64,000 nucleotides of DNA, taken from NCBI GenBank assembly GCA_964615375.1, contig CAZTOW010000018.1, positions 1-64,000 on the forward strand, given 5' to 3'. Numbering within the stretch: the stretch's first letter is position 1; every line of letters begins with the position of its first letter. The stretch is from CAZKWG01 sp964615375 (lineage in GTDB: Bacteria; Myxococcota_A; UBA796; CAZKWG01). Positions 15,047-24,608 of this stretch are shown one piece after another. The position numbers and the translations under genes were made by a program. A model generated the notes under the pieces. The model worked only from the letters and a program-made list of their open reading frames with translations, had not been told where the DNA came from and searched no databases.

Positions 15047-16978
15047 CTAACCCCCGAACAGGACCCGGTCCACCCGCCGGGACAGGTGCGGGGGCAGGGT
15101 GGGCAGGGTGCAGGTCTGCTCGCCCTCGGGCTCGGGGGTGTCCTCCAGCGGCCAGATGGACACGGTGCGCTCGTCGAAGGCGGGATCCCCCAGCGCGTCC
15201 TTCAGGAGCGGGCGGAGCTCGCTCGACCCGGCGCGGTCATCGTGCAGGACCACGCCGACGATGCCGTTGTCCCGGAGCTTCACGACGTCCTTGCGGATGC
15301 AGGCGATCTCCTCGTCGGTGGGAGCGGGGTAGGCGGACCTCGGCGTGGCGTTGGGGTCCAGGGAGCCGCCGCGCAGGGAGACGCCGACCACCTCGCGCAC
15401 CACGGCGAGGCGGCTGAGCGTGCTGGAGCGCAGCGTGCCGTCCATCACGCCCAGCGGGGTGGCGGTGACCGGGCGCCCGTGGGCGAGGTGCCAGAGCAGG
15501 TAGTGGCCGCGCTCCTCGGGACCGCCTCCGGTGCGCAGCGGGATGTCGACGGGGAGCTGGAGGATGGCGCCCTCCGGCAGGATCTCCAGCCCGCGGATCA
15601 GCTCCTCGGGCGGGGTGGCGTTGAACCAGGGGCGGACGGGCGACCAGCGCACGGGGTAGGTGGCCTGGTCCAGCAGCAGGGCCCCCAGCAACACCAGCGC
15701 GAAGTTCCGCGCGGCCCCGGCGCTCATCCGAGCCGTGATCGCGGCATAGGTCACGGCCACCGCCACTCCCGCGGGCAGGGAGGCCAGCACGGCGATGCGC
15801 GACCAGGTCCGCATGGCGCGGAGCGGCGGGATGAGATCCAGCAGGTAGTACCCGGAGAACGGGCTCGCCAGGTGGGCGGTGCTCTCGTCCAGGGGCGCCT
15901 CGCTCCAGACCAGGAAGGGCCCGGGCCCGAAGCTGAGCAGCCACAGCGCCAGGAGCGCCCAGATCGCGCGGCGCGGGCGGAGCAGGACGCCCAGGAGGCC
16001 CACGGCGACGGCCACGACCCCGATGTAGGCGGGCTGGTCCATCCAGCGGTTGACCACGTCCATGGTCTGGGCGCGGAAGAGCACGGGCAGCGCGTCGGTG
16101 GGGAAGGTCAGCGGCGTGACCTCCATGCCCATGTTGATCATGACGCTGCCCTTGTCCGGCGGGAAGCGCACGAGGGCCCAGGCGGCGGGGAGCACGCAGA
16201 GCACGCCCACGACCGCCACCAGGAGCAGGCGCCAGAGGGCCTCCTTCCAGCGGATGCCCCAGGCCAGCCAGATCGCCACGGGGATCTCGGCCAGGCCCAG
16301 GAAGACCGCCAGGTACCAGCCGCCGAGGGCTGAGGCCCCCAGCACGAGCCCGGCCAGCAGGCCCACCCACAGGGGAGGCGCCTCGCCCCGCTCGCCCTCC
16401 AGCCCGACCGGGGCCCTCAGCCAGCGGTGGAGCAGGGCGAGGTGGAGCGGGTAGAGCACGGCGGGGAGGTACTCGGTGCGCCCGGCGAAGGGCACGTAGA
16501 GCATGTAGGGGCTCAGGCAGAAGACCGCGGCCATCAGCGCCGAGGCCCAGGGGAGGGCGGGGACGTCGCCGATGACGCGCTGCGCGAGCTTCCAGCAGCC
16601 CCAGGCGCCGATCGCCACCGCGCCCAGGTGCAGGGCGTTCCAGGCCACGGTCGCGCCCAGGGCTCCTCCGCCGAAGAGCAGGTAGACCGGGAGGAACAGG
16701 ACCATGTTGATGGGGTCCATCAGGTGGGCCTGGAAGTGGTCGGGGAAGCCGACCTCCGCCATGCGCACCAGGGGCCCGCTCTCCAGGATGTTGCGCGCCA
16801 CCGCCCAGAGTCCGAACAGGTGGCCCGGCGCCTCCGAGGCCCCGCTGCCGATCGCCGCCCGGAAGGGGTTGAGCAGGGCCGTCCCGCCCATGGCGAGCAC
16901 ACCCAGCGCGCCGACCAGCAGGGTCGGGAGCCAGGGGCGCCGGGAGGCGGGGAGCGCGTCCATCGGGATGTTCGACAT
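15047..16978 (-). CDS. Polytopic membrane protein, GT-C-like
   Basis: 643-residue integral membrane protein with roughly ten or more hydrophobic helices over residues about 15-460 and a soluble C-terminal domain. The layout (long first extracytoplasmic loop with Asp and His residues, then many helices, then a periplasmic domain) resembles GT-C glycosyltransferases. It is a paralogue of the protein at 49725-51686: both have an ILQLPVD/IIELPFS strand followed by a 'HGRP/HERP' turn, and an ending of the type LGDPAFDERTVSIWPL/LGDPVYEDARVNIYAPW. No reaction can be assigned. It is divergent from the DUF493-ctaB-sco operon across 177 bases. Confidence 0.75.
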   Translation of the reverse strand: MSNIPMDALPASRRPWLPTLLVGALGVLAMGGTALLNPFRAAIGSGASEAPGHLFGLWAVARNILESGPLVRMAEVGFPDHFQAHLMDPINMVLFLPVYLLFGGGALGATVAWNALHLGAVAIGAWGCWKLAQRVIGDVPALPWASALMAAVFCLSPYMLYVPFAGRTEYLPAVLYPLHLALLHRWLRAPVGLEGERGEAPPLWVGLLAGLVLGASALGGWYLAVFLGLAEIPVAIWLAWGIRWKEALWRLLLVAVVGVLCVLPAAWALVRFPPDKGSVMINMGMEVTPLTFPTDALPVLFRAQTMDVVNRWMDQPAYIGVVAVAVGLLGVLLRPRRAIWALLALWLLSFGPGPFLVWSEAPLDESTAHLASPFSGYYLLDLIPPLRAMRTWSRIAVLASLPAGVAVAVTYAAITARMSAGAARNFALVLLGALLLDQATYPVRWSPVRPWFNATPPEELIRGLEILPEGAILQLPVDIPLRTGGGPEERGHYLLWHLAHGRPVTATPLGVMDGTLRSSTLSRLAVVREVVGVSLRGGSLDPNATPRSAYPAPTDEEIACIRKDVVKLRDNGIVGVVLHDDRAGSSELRPLLKDALGDPAFDERTVSIWPLEDTPEPEGEQTCTLPTLPPHLSRRVDRVLFGG

Positions 16979-17155
16979 GGTCTGCCTGCGCGGAGCCTAG
17001 CACGCGCGCGACCGTGGGCCGCGCTCCTGGGCGGTCGGGCGCGGGACGGGTTAGGGCCGATGCGAGGATCGACGCGGGGGCTAGACCGAAGAGGTTCTCA
17101 CGCGCACGGGACACGTCGCCCGCGAGGCTCGCGGCGCGCGCACCGAGGAAGCGAC

Positions 17156-17446
17156 ATGGTGGACCGAGAGAAGTTCCTGGCCCTGCTGGAGGCCAACCAC
17201 AGCTACCCCATGGACTACCGGGTCCAGGTGATCCTGCGCCAGGACGAGGCGCTCATCGCCGGGGTGCTCACGGTGCTGGCCGAGCAGGTCGGGCTCCCGC
17301 ACCTGGAGGACCGGCACGTCCGCGTGCCCTCCAGCAAGGGGAGCTGGGTCTCCCTGCGCGTCGATCTGCCCGTGTCGGCGCCCGCCGACGTCCTCGCCAT
17401 CTACGAGCGCCTCGGTCAGATCGAGGGGCTGAAGACGTGGTTCTGA
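17156..17446 (+). CDS. DUF493 (YbeD-like) protein
   Basis: 96-residue protein of the YbeD/DUF493 family: KFLALLEANHSYPMDYRVQVI at the start, then VRVPSSKGSWVSLRVDLPVSAPADVLAIYERLGQIEGLK, which matches the ferredoxin-like ACT-type fold with 'SSKGxYxSv' and 'vyxxLxxxxgVk' blocks. The molecular role is unknown. The ATG at 17156 has a GAGGAAG site; the open frame extends upstream without homology. Its stop overlaps the ATG of ctaB (TGATG), making it the first gene of an operon with ctaB and sco. Confidence 0.85.
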   Translation: MVDREKFLALLEANHSYPMDYRVQVILRQDEALIAGVLTVLAEQVGLPHLEDRHVRVPSSKGSWVSLRVDLPVSAPADVLAIYERLGQIEGLKTWF

Positions 17447-18324
17447 TGTCCTCGGCGCCCGCTCGCCCGCACGTGCTCAAGGACGTCTTCGACCTCTCCA
17501 AGCCCCGGCTGAGCAGCCTGGTGCTGGTGACGGGCGGGGGCGGGCTCCTGCTCTCGGGGCACCCGGTGGACGCCCGGCTGGCGCTGCTCACGCTCACGGG
17601 GCTCACGCTGGTCGTGGGGGCGGCGAACGCGCTCAACAACTACTTCGAGCGCGACACGGACCGGCTGATGGCGCGCACGGCCAACCGCGCGCTGCCAGCC
17701 GGGCGCCTGCACCCGCGGGTGGCGCTGATCATGGGCGCGCTGGTGGCGCCGCTGGCGGTGGCCCTGCTGGCCTGGGGGGCGAACCCGCTCTCGGGGATGC
17801 TGGCGGCCCTGGCCTACGCGCTCTACGCCTTCGTCTACACGCCGATGAAGCGGCGCTCACACCACAACGTGCTGGTGGGCGCGGTGCCGGGGGCCATGCC
17901 GCCCCTGATCGGCTGGGCGGCGGCCTCGGGCGCGCTGGAGCCGGGGGGCATCGCCCTCTTCGCGCTGATGTTCATCTGGCAGGTCCCGCACTCCATCGCC
18001 ATTCAGCTCTACCGGAAGGAGGAGTACGCCGCCGCCGGGATGCGCATGGTCCCCCTGGCCATCGGCGAGCTCCGGGCGCGTCAGCACGCCATCGGCTGGT
18101 CCTTCGCCCTGCTGCTGGCCTCGCTCGCGCTGGTGCCGGCGGGGGTGGGCGGGACGATCACGGCCGTCGGCGCGGGGATCCTGGGCCTGGGCTTCTTCCT
18201 GCGCACCCTGCGCCCGGTGGAGCCGCAGGGCTACCCGCGCTGGGGGCGGAGGGTCTTCCTGGACTCGCTGGTGTACCTGACGACGCTGATGGGCGTGCTC
18301 GCCCTCGATCGGGCGCTCTTGTGA
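17446..18324 (+). CDS. ctaB: Protoheme IX farnesyltransferase
   Basis: 292-residue UbiA-superfamily prenyltransferase that makes heme O from heme B for heme-copper oxidases. The Asp-rich motifs are visible: NNYFERDTDRLMARTANR (first, about 64-81) and YTPMKRRSHHNVLVG, with GAMPPLIGWAA after it and the second Asp/Glu region in IAIQLYRKEEYAAAGMRMVP. Seven to nine membrane helices fill the rest. The ATG overlaps the DUF493 stop and its own stop overlaps the GTG of the sco gene, so all three are translationally coupled. The oxidase subunits are not in this window. Confidence 0.95.
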   Translation: MSSAPARPHVLKDVFDLSKPRLSSLVLVTGGGGLLLSGHPVDARLALLTLTGLTLVVGAANALNNYFERDTDRLMARTANRALPAGRLHPRVALIMGALVAPLAVALLAWGANPLSGMLAALAYALYAFVYTPMKRRSHHNVLVGAVPGAMPPLIGWAAASGALEPGGIALFALMFIWQVPHSIAIQLYRKEEYAAAGMRMVPLAIGELRARQHAIGWSFALLLASLALVPAGVGGTITAVGAGILGLGFFLRTLRPVEPQGYPRWGRRVFLDSLVYLTTLMGVLALDRALL

Positions 18325-18929
18325 GGTCGCCCGCCGCCGTCCTCCGCGTCCTGGTCGGGCTGGTCGCCCTCGCCCTGACCATCGCCGGCGGGCTGGCCAT
18401 GCGCCGGGGACCGCCGCTGCCCGACTACGGGCCCATGCCCACGTTCTCGCTGACCGACCAGGCCGGATCCACCCTGAAGAGCGAGTCGCTGCGCGGATCC
18501 GTGGTGGTGGTGGACTTCATCTTCACCTCCTGCCCGGACGTCTGCCCGGCCCTGAGCGCGGCCCTGGCCAACGTGGGCGCGAAGACCGCGGACACCGAGC
18601 TGCCGGTGCGCCTGTTGAGCGTGAGCGTGGACCCCGAGCGCGACACGCCTGAGGTGCTGGCCGGCTACGCGCGGCGCTGGCAGGCCGATCCCGCCCGCTG
18701 GAGCTTCGTCACCGGGCCGCCCGAGGACGTGCGCGCCACGGTGCACGGCTTCGCCCAGCTCGCCGAGCGGGTGCCGGCGGGCACGGGCAAGCCCGAGGAC
18801 TACAACGTGGCGCACGGGGAGAGCTTCCTGCTCTACGACGCCGACGGCGTCCTGCGCGGCATCTACGGATCCAAGGGCGACGAGCTGACGCGGCTTGTGA
18901 CGGACGCGCGACGGCTGGCTGACGACTGA
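18321..18929 (+). CDS. SCO1/SenC family copper chaperone
   Basis: 202-residue membrane-anchored thioredoxin-fold protein. One N-terminal helix (about 8-27) is followed by the SCO domain with the copper-binding CPDVC (C71, C75) and the third ligand His at about 165 in NVAHGESFLLYD. The family delivers copper to the CuA site of cytochrome c oxidase. The GTG start overlaps the ctaB stop as GTGA. Co-expression with heme O synthase fits a cytochrome oxidase assembly operon. Confidence 0.93.
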   Translation: MRSPAAVLRVLVGLVALALTIAGGLAMRRGPPLPDYGPMPTFSLTDQAGSTLKSESLRGSVVVVDFIFTSCPDVCPALSAALANVGAKTADTELPVRLLSVSVDPERDTPEVLAGYARRWQADPARWSFVTGPPEDVRATVHGFAQLAERVPAGTGKPEDYNVAHGESFLLYDADGVLRGIYGSKGDELTRLVTDARRLADD

Positions 18930-18972
18930 GCGTCGAGGCGCGGTAGACTCCGGGTACCCCCTCGGAGCCGCC

Positions 18973-20040
18973 ATGCAGATCGACTTCCACCACGGGACCA
19001 CCTACGTCCTGGCCCGGCTCGCCGGCATGCCGCGCCCGCAAGCGGAGATCGTCGCCTGCGCGGCCCAGTACGTGGACGACGCCACCAACGGAGGTCCGCT
19101 GCGCTTCGAGAACGGCGCGCTCTACGACCGCATCGCGTCCGCCCACCGGATGCTGGACTACCGGAACTTCAAGACCCTGGCCAACCACAAGGTCTGGGTG
19201 CCCTACCACTTCCTGCCGGGGAACGGGGGGCTGGAGGCGGGGAAGATCCCGCAGGGGAAGTACGTGGACCGCCTGGTCTGCACGCCGGGGAGCCCGGTGG
19301 CCGAGGAGCTGGTGCGCGGCGCCATCCTGGGCCGGAGCGCGCCCTACGCCCTGCACCGCCTGGGCATCGTGATGCACGTCTACGCCGACACCTGGGCCCA
19401 CCAGGGCTTCGCCGGGGTCAACGACGACATCAACGAGGTCCACGAGGTCACGGGCCCGGACGGCAAGCCCGACCAGGACATCAAGAACCGGCTGCTCAAC
19501 TACTTCATCGGCGAGGCGATGCCACTGGGCCACGGGGCGGCGCTGTCCTACCCGGACCTGCCCTGGCTGAGCTGGGGCTACACCAACGGCCGAGGGAAGC
19601 CGGTCCACCGCGACAACACGGCGATCTACCTGGAGGCCAGCGAGCGCGTGCTGGTGGCGCTGCGCCGCTACGTGGCGGGCAACCCCGACGCCCGCGTGCA
19701 GGGCCTCTCCCCCCGAGACCGCGACGCGCTCCACACCCTCTTCGTGCAGTGCCGCGACCGCGACGGGGAGCTCCGCCACAAGGTCTGGCTGGACGCCATC
19801 GCCGACGGGACCTTCAGCTTCGGGCGGGACGCCGGGCTGCGCTACATCCCCAAGGGCCCCGGCTCCTGGAAGCACGCCGCCGTCAGCACCACCAAGGACA
19901 AGGACGACGACGGCGAGCTCTTCCCTTACCGGCCCACCTTCCTGCAGAGCGACTGGAAGCGCTTCCACGACGCGAGCCAGGTCTTCCGCCTGGACCTGCT
20001 GGTCCACATCCTGCCGCGATTCGGGATCGTGGCGGCCTGA
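18973..20040 (+). CDS. DUF6765 family protein
   Basis: 355-residue protein beginning MQIDFHHGTTYVLARLAG, with AAQYVDDATNGGPLRF and VWVPYHFLPGNGG, the signature of DUF6765. It has many conserved His and Asp residues (HHG, H61 region, HVYADTWAHQGFAG), which suggests an alpha-helical metal-dependent fold similar to zinc-dependent phospholipase C; that is inference. There is no signal peptide. It stands alone between sco and the hydrolase lipoprotein. Function unknown. Confidence 0.85.
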   Translation: MQIDFHHGTTYVLARLAGMPRPQAEIVACAAQYVDDATNGGPLRFENGALYDRIASAHRMLDYRNFKTLANHKVWVPYHFLPGNGGLEAGKIPQGKYVDRLVCTPGSPVAEELVRGAILGRSAPYALHRLGIVMHVYADTWAHQGFAGVNDDINEVHEVTGPDGKPDQDIKNRLLNYFIGEAMPLGHGAALSYPDLPWLSWGYTNGRGKPVHRDNTAIYLEASERVLVALRRYVAGNPDARVQGLSPRDRDALHTLFVQCRDRDGELRHKVWLDAIADGTFSFGRDAGLRYIPKGPGSWKHAAVSTTKDKDDDGELFPYRPTFLQSDWKRFHDASQVFRLDLLVHILPRFGIVAA

Positions 20041-20068
20041 CGGGTTAGACCTCTCGTTGGGAGGTCTC

Positions 20069-21667
20069 ATGCATCCTCAGCTTCTGCTCGGTTGGGTCCT
20101 CGGGTGCGGCGCGGGCGACAAGGCGCGCTCGGGCGAGGTGGGCGAGGACGGCGAGAGCGGGGCCCCGGAGAGCGGCGACCCGGACAGCGGGGGCGGCGAG
20201 ACCGGCGCGGGCGAGACCGGAGACAGCGGCGCCCCCGAGAGCGGCGTCCCGGACAGCGGGGGCGGCGAGACCGGCGCGGGCGAGACCGGAGACAGCGGCG
20301 AGGACGGCTGCGAGGAGGGCGGCTTCTCCGGAGCGCCGCTGGACCTCTGGGACCTCGACACCCTCCAGGACGCCAGCACGCTCGACCTGGAGGTCCTGGA
20401 CAGGACCACGACCTGGGAGGGCATCACCGAGGTCGAGGTCTGGAAGGTGCGCTACACCTCCTACCAGTCCGAAGGGTGTGTGATTTCGCCCATCCGCATC
20501 ACGGCCTACCTCGCCCGCCCCACGGGCGAGAGCGGCGATATCCCCGGGCTGATCGTCGCGCACGGGCTCGGGGGCGAGGCCACGGAGGGCAGCGCCAGCA
20601 CGCCGGCCGCCCAGTTCGGGGTCGTGGCGCTCGCGTTCTCCGGCCCCGGCCAGGGGGAGAGCGAGGGGACGGGCTCCGAGCCGGACCACCTCTTCGACAC
20701 CGTGGACGACCCGCGCGACTCCTGGTTCTGGGAGCACGCCGTGGCCGCCATCCGCGGGCTCACCCTGCTGGAGAGCCTGGACGGGGTGGACGCGGACCTC
20801 CTGGCGATGACGGGCTACTCGGCGGGCTCGCTCATCACCTACCTGGTCAACGGGGTGGACGACCGCCTGGACGCCGCCGTGCCGATCTCCGCCTCCGGCT
20901 ACCTGGACATGGCGGCGCGGGCCACGCCCCAGCCGGGCTGGGAGGTGGACCTGCTGGAGGCGATGAGCCCGCCGCGCACGGTGGACGACCCGGAGTGGTC
21001 GGGCTTCGTCAACTTCCTGGACCCGGCCAACTACCTGGCGACGGCCCACGGGGCGACCTACATCATCAACGGGGCCCAGGACGAGTTCTTCCCCATCACC
21101 AGCACGGCGGCGACCTTCGCCGATCTCCAGACCACGGGCGGGGACCACCGCATCCTGCACATCCAGGACTACGACCACGGCTGGTTCGCCCTCTTCTCCA
21201 GCGAGGAGGCGACAGAGCTGGCCGAGCAGGGCCTCCAGTACTGGCTGGGCGGGCGGCTGGGACTGGACCCCGACCTGGACGAGGTCGCCCCCATGCCCGA
21301 GGTGTTCTCCGTCGAGCCCTGGACCTGCTACGACGCCGATCTCTGGCTGGTCTGGAGCTGCTCGCTGGTGGCGGCGCGGCTGGACGGGAGCACGAGCTAC
21401 GACGTGGACGAGGTCGTGTTCCGCTTCAGCCCGGACGGGCTCGCCTACGCGAGCTGGAACCTCCAGTACGACGAGGATCTGGACCTGTGGTGGGCGGAGG
21501 TGGGCAGCCTGGATGGGACGCTCTACGACGAGACCAACCTGGTCTGGTTCGTCACCTTCGCCTTCCAGGACGGCCCGCTGGGGCAGGCGTTCACCCTGTC
21601 GAGCGTGGCGAACATCCCCGACGGCTTCTCGCCCCTCATCCTCCCCATCGCGGGTGAGCTGCCCTGA
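20069..21667 (+). CDS. Alpha/beta-hydrolase lipoprotein
   Basis: 532-residue lipoprotein: MHPQLLLGWVLGC lipobox, then a 65-residue linker made of two nearly identical 23-residue repeats (SGAPESGDPDSGGGETGAGE...). The hydrolase domain spans about 110-410 with the oxyanion turn AHGLGGE, nucleophile elbow GYSAGS, acid in NGAQDEFFP and catalytic His in DYDHGWFAL. A C-terminal beta domain of about 120 residues with a Cys pair (WTCYD, WSCSL) follows. It is probably an esterase or peptidase-like acyl hydrolase at the cell surface; substrate unknown. The ATG at 20069 has GGGAGG eight to ten bases before it. Confidence 0.85.
   Translation: MHPQLLLGWVLGCGAGDKARSGEVGEDGESGAPESGDPDSGGGETGAGETGDSGAPESGVPDSGGGETGAGETGDSGEDGCEEGGFSGAPLDLWDLDTLQDASTLDLEVLDRTTTWEGITEVEVWKVRYTSYQSEGCVISPIRITAYLARPTGESGDIPGLIVAHGLGGEATEGSASTPAAQFGVVALAFSGPGQGESEGTGSEPDHLFDTVDDPRDSWFWEHAVAAIRGLTLLESLDGVDADLLAMTGYSAGSLITYLVNGVDDRLDAAVPISASGYLDMAARATPQPGWEVDLLEAMSPPRTVDDPEWSGFVNFLDPANYLATAHGATYIINGAQDEFFPITSTAATFADLQTTGGDHRILHIQDYDHGWFALFSSEEATELAEQGLQYWLGGRLGLDPDLDEVAPMPEVFSVEPWTCYDADLWLVWSCSLVAARLDGSTSYDVDEVVFRFSPDGLAYASWNLQYDEDLDLWWAEVGSLDGTLYDETNLVWFVTFAFQDGPLGQAFTLSSVANIPDGFSPLILPIAGELP
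20156..20293. repeat. 69-bp tandem duplication in hydrolase linker
   Basis: Two adjacent 69-base units (20156-20224 and 20225-20293) differ at only a few positions and encode the 23-residue linker repeat of the hydrolase lipoprotein. The near-identity at DNA level points to a recent duplication or to gene conversion. Confidence 0.9.
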
Positions 21668-21701
21668 ACGGGGTACCGGGAGAGGCCCCGACGGGATATG
21701 G

Positions 21702-24608
21702 ATGACTGTGTCTGAACCAGCAGGCCAGGCCCGCGAACCGCGCTCGACCGTGCTCACGCTGGGTCCGGTCACGGTCGACACGCTGCGCCGCGTGGCCACC
21801 ACGCCCGAGGGCGAGCACAGCCTCTCCCAGCTCGAGGTGGACCTGCTGGGCTTCCTCGCCGCCCGTGAGGGGCGGGACGTCTCCCGCGAGGAGCTGCTGA
21901 GGCAGGTCTGGGGGCACGCCCGGGTGGGCGAGACGCGCGCCGTGGACATGGCGGTGATGCGCCTGCGCAAGAAGCTCGAGCCTTATGGCCGGATCATCCT
22001 GGCCACCCGCGGGGGTGGCTACCGCATCGCCCCGCCCGAGGATCGCCCCGCCGATCCGCCGCCCGTCCCCGCCCGCCGCCTCACCAACCTGAGCCGGGCC
22101 AGCGGGTCGATCTTCGGCCGCGAGGCGCTGCTCCGCCTGCTCTCCGGCGAGCTGGTCGAGGGCGAGCGCCTGCTCTGCCTGGAGGGGCCGCCCGCGGTGG
22201 GGAAGACGCGGCTGGCCCGCGAGCTCGCCCTGTGGGAGCTGGGCGGCGGGCGCTGGGGAGGCGGGGTCTTCCTGGTCGAGCTGGCCGAGGCCCGGGATCT
22301 TCACGGGATCGGGCTGGGGGTGGCCGAGGCGATGGACCTGGACACCGGCGGCCAGCCCGACGCCGCCGCGGCCATCGACGCCATCGGGCGTGCCCTCGCC
22401 GCGCGCGGGCCGGTGCTCCTGGTGCTGGACCGGGCCGAGCACCTGCGGGACGCGGTGGCGGCGGCCTTGAAGGTCTGGCGGCGGCGCTCGCCGGAGCTGG
22501 CCGTGGTGATCACGACCCAGGCGCGCCTGCAGCTCGGGGACGAGCGCATCGTGATGGTGCCGGCCCTGGACGCGGAGGGCGCCGTGGCCCTCTTCCGGGA
22601 CCGCGCCTCGCGGGCCGGGGCCCCGCCGCCCACCGCCGAGGAGGAGCCGGTCCTGCGCGAGATCGTTCGCACCCTGGACGGCATCCCGCTCTCCATCGAG
22701 CTCGTCGCGGCGCGGGCGCGCGGGCTCACCGCCTGGGAGCTGCTGGACCGGCTGAACCCCGGCCTGGTGAGCGTGGGGCCGGGAGGGCTCACCTTCGGGC
22801 TGCGTGAGGCGCTCTCCTGGTCCTGGGGGCTGCTGGGCGAGTCCGAGCAGCGTGCGCTGTCGGCGCTCACGGTCTTCGGGGGCGACTTCTCGCGGGACGC
22901 CGCGCGCGCGGTGATCGGCGAGGACGCGGATCTGCTGCTGGAGGCGCTGCTGGATCGCAGCCTCCTGCTTCGGCGGGACGAGGGGGCGCGGCGGGTGGCC
23001 CGCTTCTCGCTGCTGGGCGCGCTGCGTCGCTTCGCCGCCCGGCGCATGGACGCGGCCCAGGGCGAGGCCGCGCGCCGACGCCACGCGGAGTTCTTCGTGG
23101 CGCTCTCGCGACGGATGCTGGAGGAGCGCGGCCGGGTCGGGGCGCGGGCGGCCGTGGACGCGCTGGCCGCCGAGGCCAGCAGCCTGCGCGACGCCGCCGG
23201 CTGGCTCTCCCGCCGCTCGGAGCCGGAGGGGGCCTGGATCTGGATCGCCCTGTCGGAGGTCCACGCGGTCCACGGGGCCCTGGACCTGCGGCTGGACGCG
23301 CTGACGCGGGCGGTTCAGGCCGCGCGCGGCTCCGCCCCGATCCTGGCGGAGGCCCTGCGCTCACGCTCCCTGGCGCGGGGCCAGGAGGGGCGGGAGGATC
23401 TGGCCCTGGCGGACCTGGAGGAGGCCCTGGCCGCCCTCGACGGGCTGCCCCCCAGCCCGGCGCGCGCCTGGGTCCTGGCCCGCCGGGCCGATCTGGAGCG
23501 CGCCCAGGGTCGGATCGCCGAGCGGGCGATCTGGCTGGAGCGCGCGGCGGAGGAGGCGGAGGCCGTGGGAGAGCAGCGGCTCGCCCTGGCCATGCGCGCG
23601 GCCTGGAGCTCGGTCCGCCCCGTGGCCGAACAGAACATGGAGCTCGCCCCCCACGCCCTGGCCACGCAACGCGACGCCTACCACCGCCTGCGCGGGGACG
23701 GGGAGCTCGCGCTGGCCTGGACGGCGCTGGGGAGCCTGCTCTCCAGCCTGGACACCAGCGGGGACTACGCCGAGGGCCTGCGCCTGCGCCGCGAGGCCCA
23801 GGCCGACGCCGCCCGCCACCGGCTGCCCGAGATGGACTCCTACTGGGCCATGCAGCTGGGGATCGGCCTGCTCCGCGCGCACGAATTCGACCAGGCCGCG
23901 GATCAGCTGGCCGCCGTCCTGGCCGCCGCGCCCCCGGGGGTGGTCCGCTCCCGCGAGCTCTACGCCCGCACCTACCTCTGCACGGCCCTCCTCCACCTGC
24001 GCCGCTACGACGAAGCCCGCGCCCAGATCCTCCGCGTCCAGGAGCACGGCGCCCAGCCCGGACAGCTGGCCTGGGCGAACCTCGCCCGCGGGAGCCTCGT
24101 CCACATCGCCCTCGACGAGGGGCGGCCCGATCTGGCGCTGGCGCTGCTGAGCGCCTCTGACCCGCAGGAGGGCAACGCCGAGGAGGTCCATCGGAGGTTC
24201 GCCTTCTTCCTGAGCATGGCGCAGGGGATGGTCGGCGACTGGGAGGCCTGCGACCTCACCCACAGCGCGTCCACGGCGCCGGTCATCTCCGCCGAGCTCC
24301 GCCTCAGCACCTGGACCTGGGGCCTCGCCGCCGCCCTGGCCCGCGGCGACGGGCCCGCCATCGCCGAGCGCCGCGCCCGAATCCAGCAGATGCTGGCCCG
24401 CGTCACCCTGCCCGACCAGGCCCGTTGGCGGGAGCTGCTGGCCGACCTGGAGCACCGGGACCCCACACAGGCCGCCCCGATCGCCGACGGCGCGCCGCTC
24501 CCCGACGGGCGGGCGAGCTCGACCTACCTGCGCCTCGCCGCCCGCGCGGTGGTGGCGCTCAGCGCTCCAACACCACCACCGCCGCCGCCGTCTCTCCGTC
24601 ATGGGTGA
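21702..24608 (+). CDS. Winged-helix/ATPase/TPR transcription regulator
   Basis: 968-residue regulator. Residues about 30-110 form an OmpR/PhoB-type winged helix (SREELLRQVWGH, AVDMAVMRLRKKLE, RGGGYRIAPP). A STAND/NB-ARC-type ATPase follows with Walker A GPPAVGKTRLA near 160 and Walker B VLLVLDRAEHL near 240, then DGIPLSIELVAARA, typical of AfsR-like ATPases. The C-terminal 450 residues are TPR-like helical repeats. Such proteins act as ligand- or partner-controlled activators. The ATG at 21702 starts directly before the DNA-binding domain. Its 3' end overlaps acpS by 50 bases tail-to-tail, so it may influence the neighbouring fatty acid locus; this is only a positional hint. Confidence 0.85.
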   Translation: MTVSEPAGQAREPRSTVLTLGPVTVDTLRRVATTPEGEHSLSQLEVDLLGFLAAREGRDVSREELLRQVWGHARVGETRAVDMAVMRLRKKLEPYGRIILATRGGGYRIAPPEDRPADPPPVPARRLTNLSRASGSIFGREALLRLLSGELVEGERLLCLEGPPAVGKTRLARELALWELGGGRWGGGVFLVELAEARDLHGIGLGVAEAMDLDTGGQPDAAAAIDAIGRALAARGPVLLVLDRAEHLRDAVAAALKVWRRRSPELAVVITTQARLQLGDERIVMVPALDAEGAVALFRDRASRAGAPPPTAEEEPVLREIVRTLDGIPLSIELVAARARGLTAWELLDRLNPGLVSVGPGGLTFGLREALSWSWGLLGESEQRALSALTVFGGDFSRDAARAVIGEDADLLLEALLDRSLLLRRDEGARRVARFSLLGALRRFAARRMDAAQGEAARRRHAEFFVALSRRMLEERGRVGARAAVDALAAEASSLRDAAGWLSRRSEPEGAWIWIALSEVHAVHGALDLRLDALTRAVQAARGSAPILAEALRSRSLARGQEGREDLALADLEEALAALDGLPPSPARAWVLARRADLERAQGRIAERAIWLERAAEEAEAVGEQRLALAMRAAWSSVRPVAEQNMELAPHALATQRDAYHRLRGDGELALAWTALGSLLSSLDTSGDYAEGLRLRREAQADAARHRLPEMDSYWAMQLGIGLLRAHEFDQAADQLAAVLAAAPPGVVRSRELYARTYLCTALLHLRRYDEARAQILRVQEHGAQPGQLAWANLARGSLVHIALDEGRPDLALALLSASDPQEGNAEEVHRRFAFFLSMAQGMVGDWEACDLTHSASTAPVISAELRLSTWTWGLAAALARGDGPAIAERRARIQQMLARVTLPDQARWRELLADLEHRDPTQAAPIADGAPLPDGRASSTYLRLAARAVVALSAPTPPPPPPSLRHG

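Noticed and set aside
16979..17155. Possible small RNA or gene in the 177-base divergent gap
   Set aside because: No hairpin with U-run and no biased reading frame; it is taken as a divergent promoter region.
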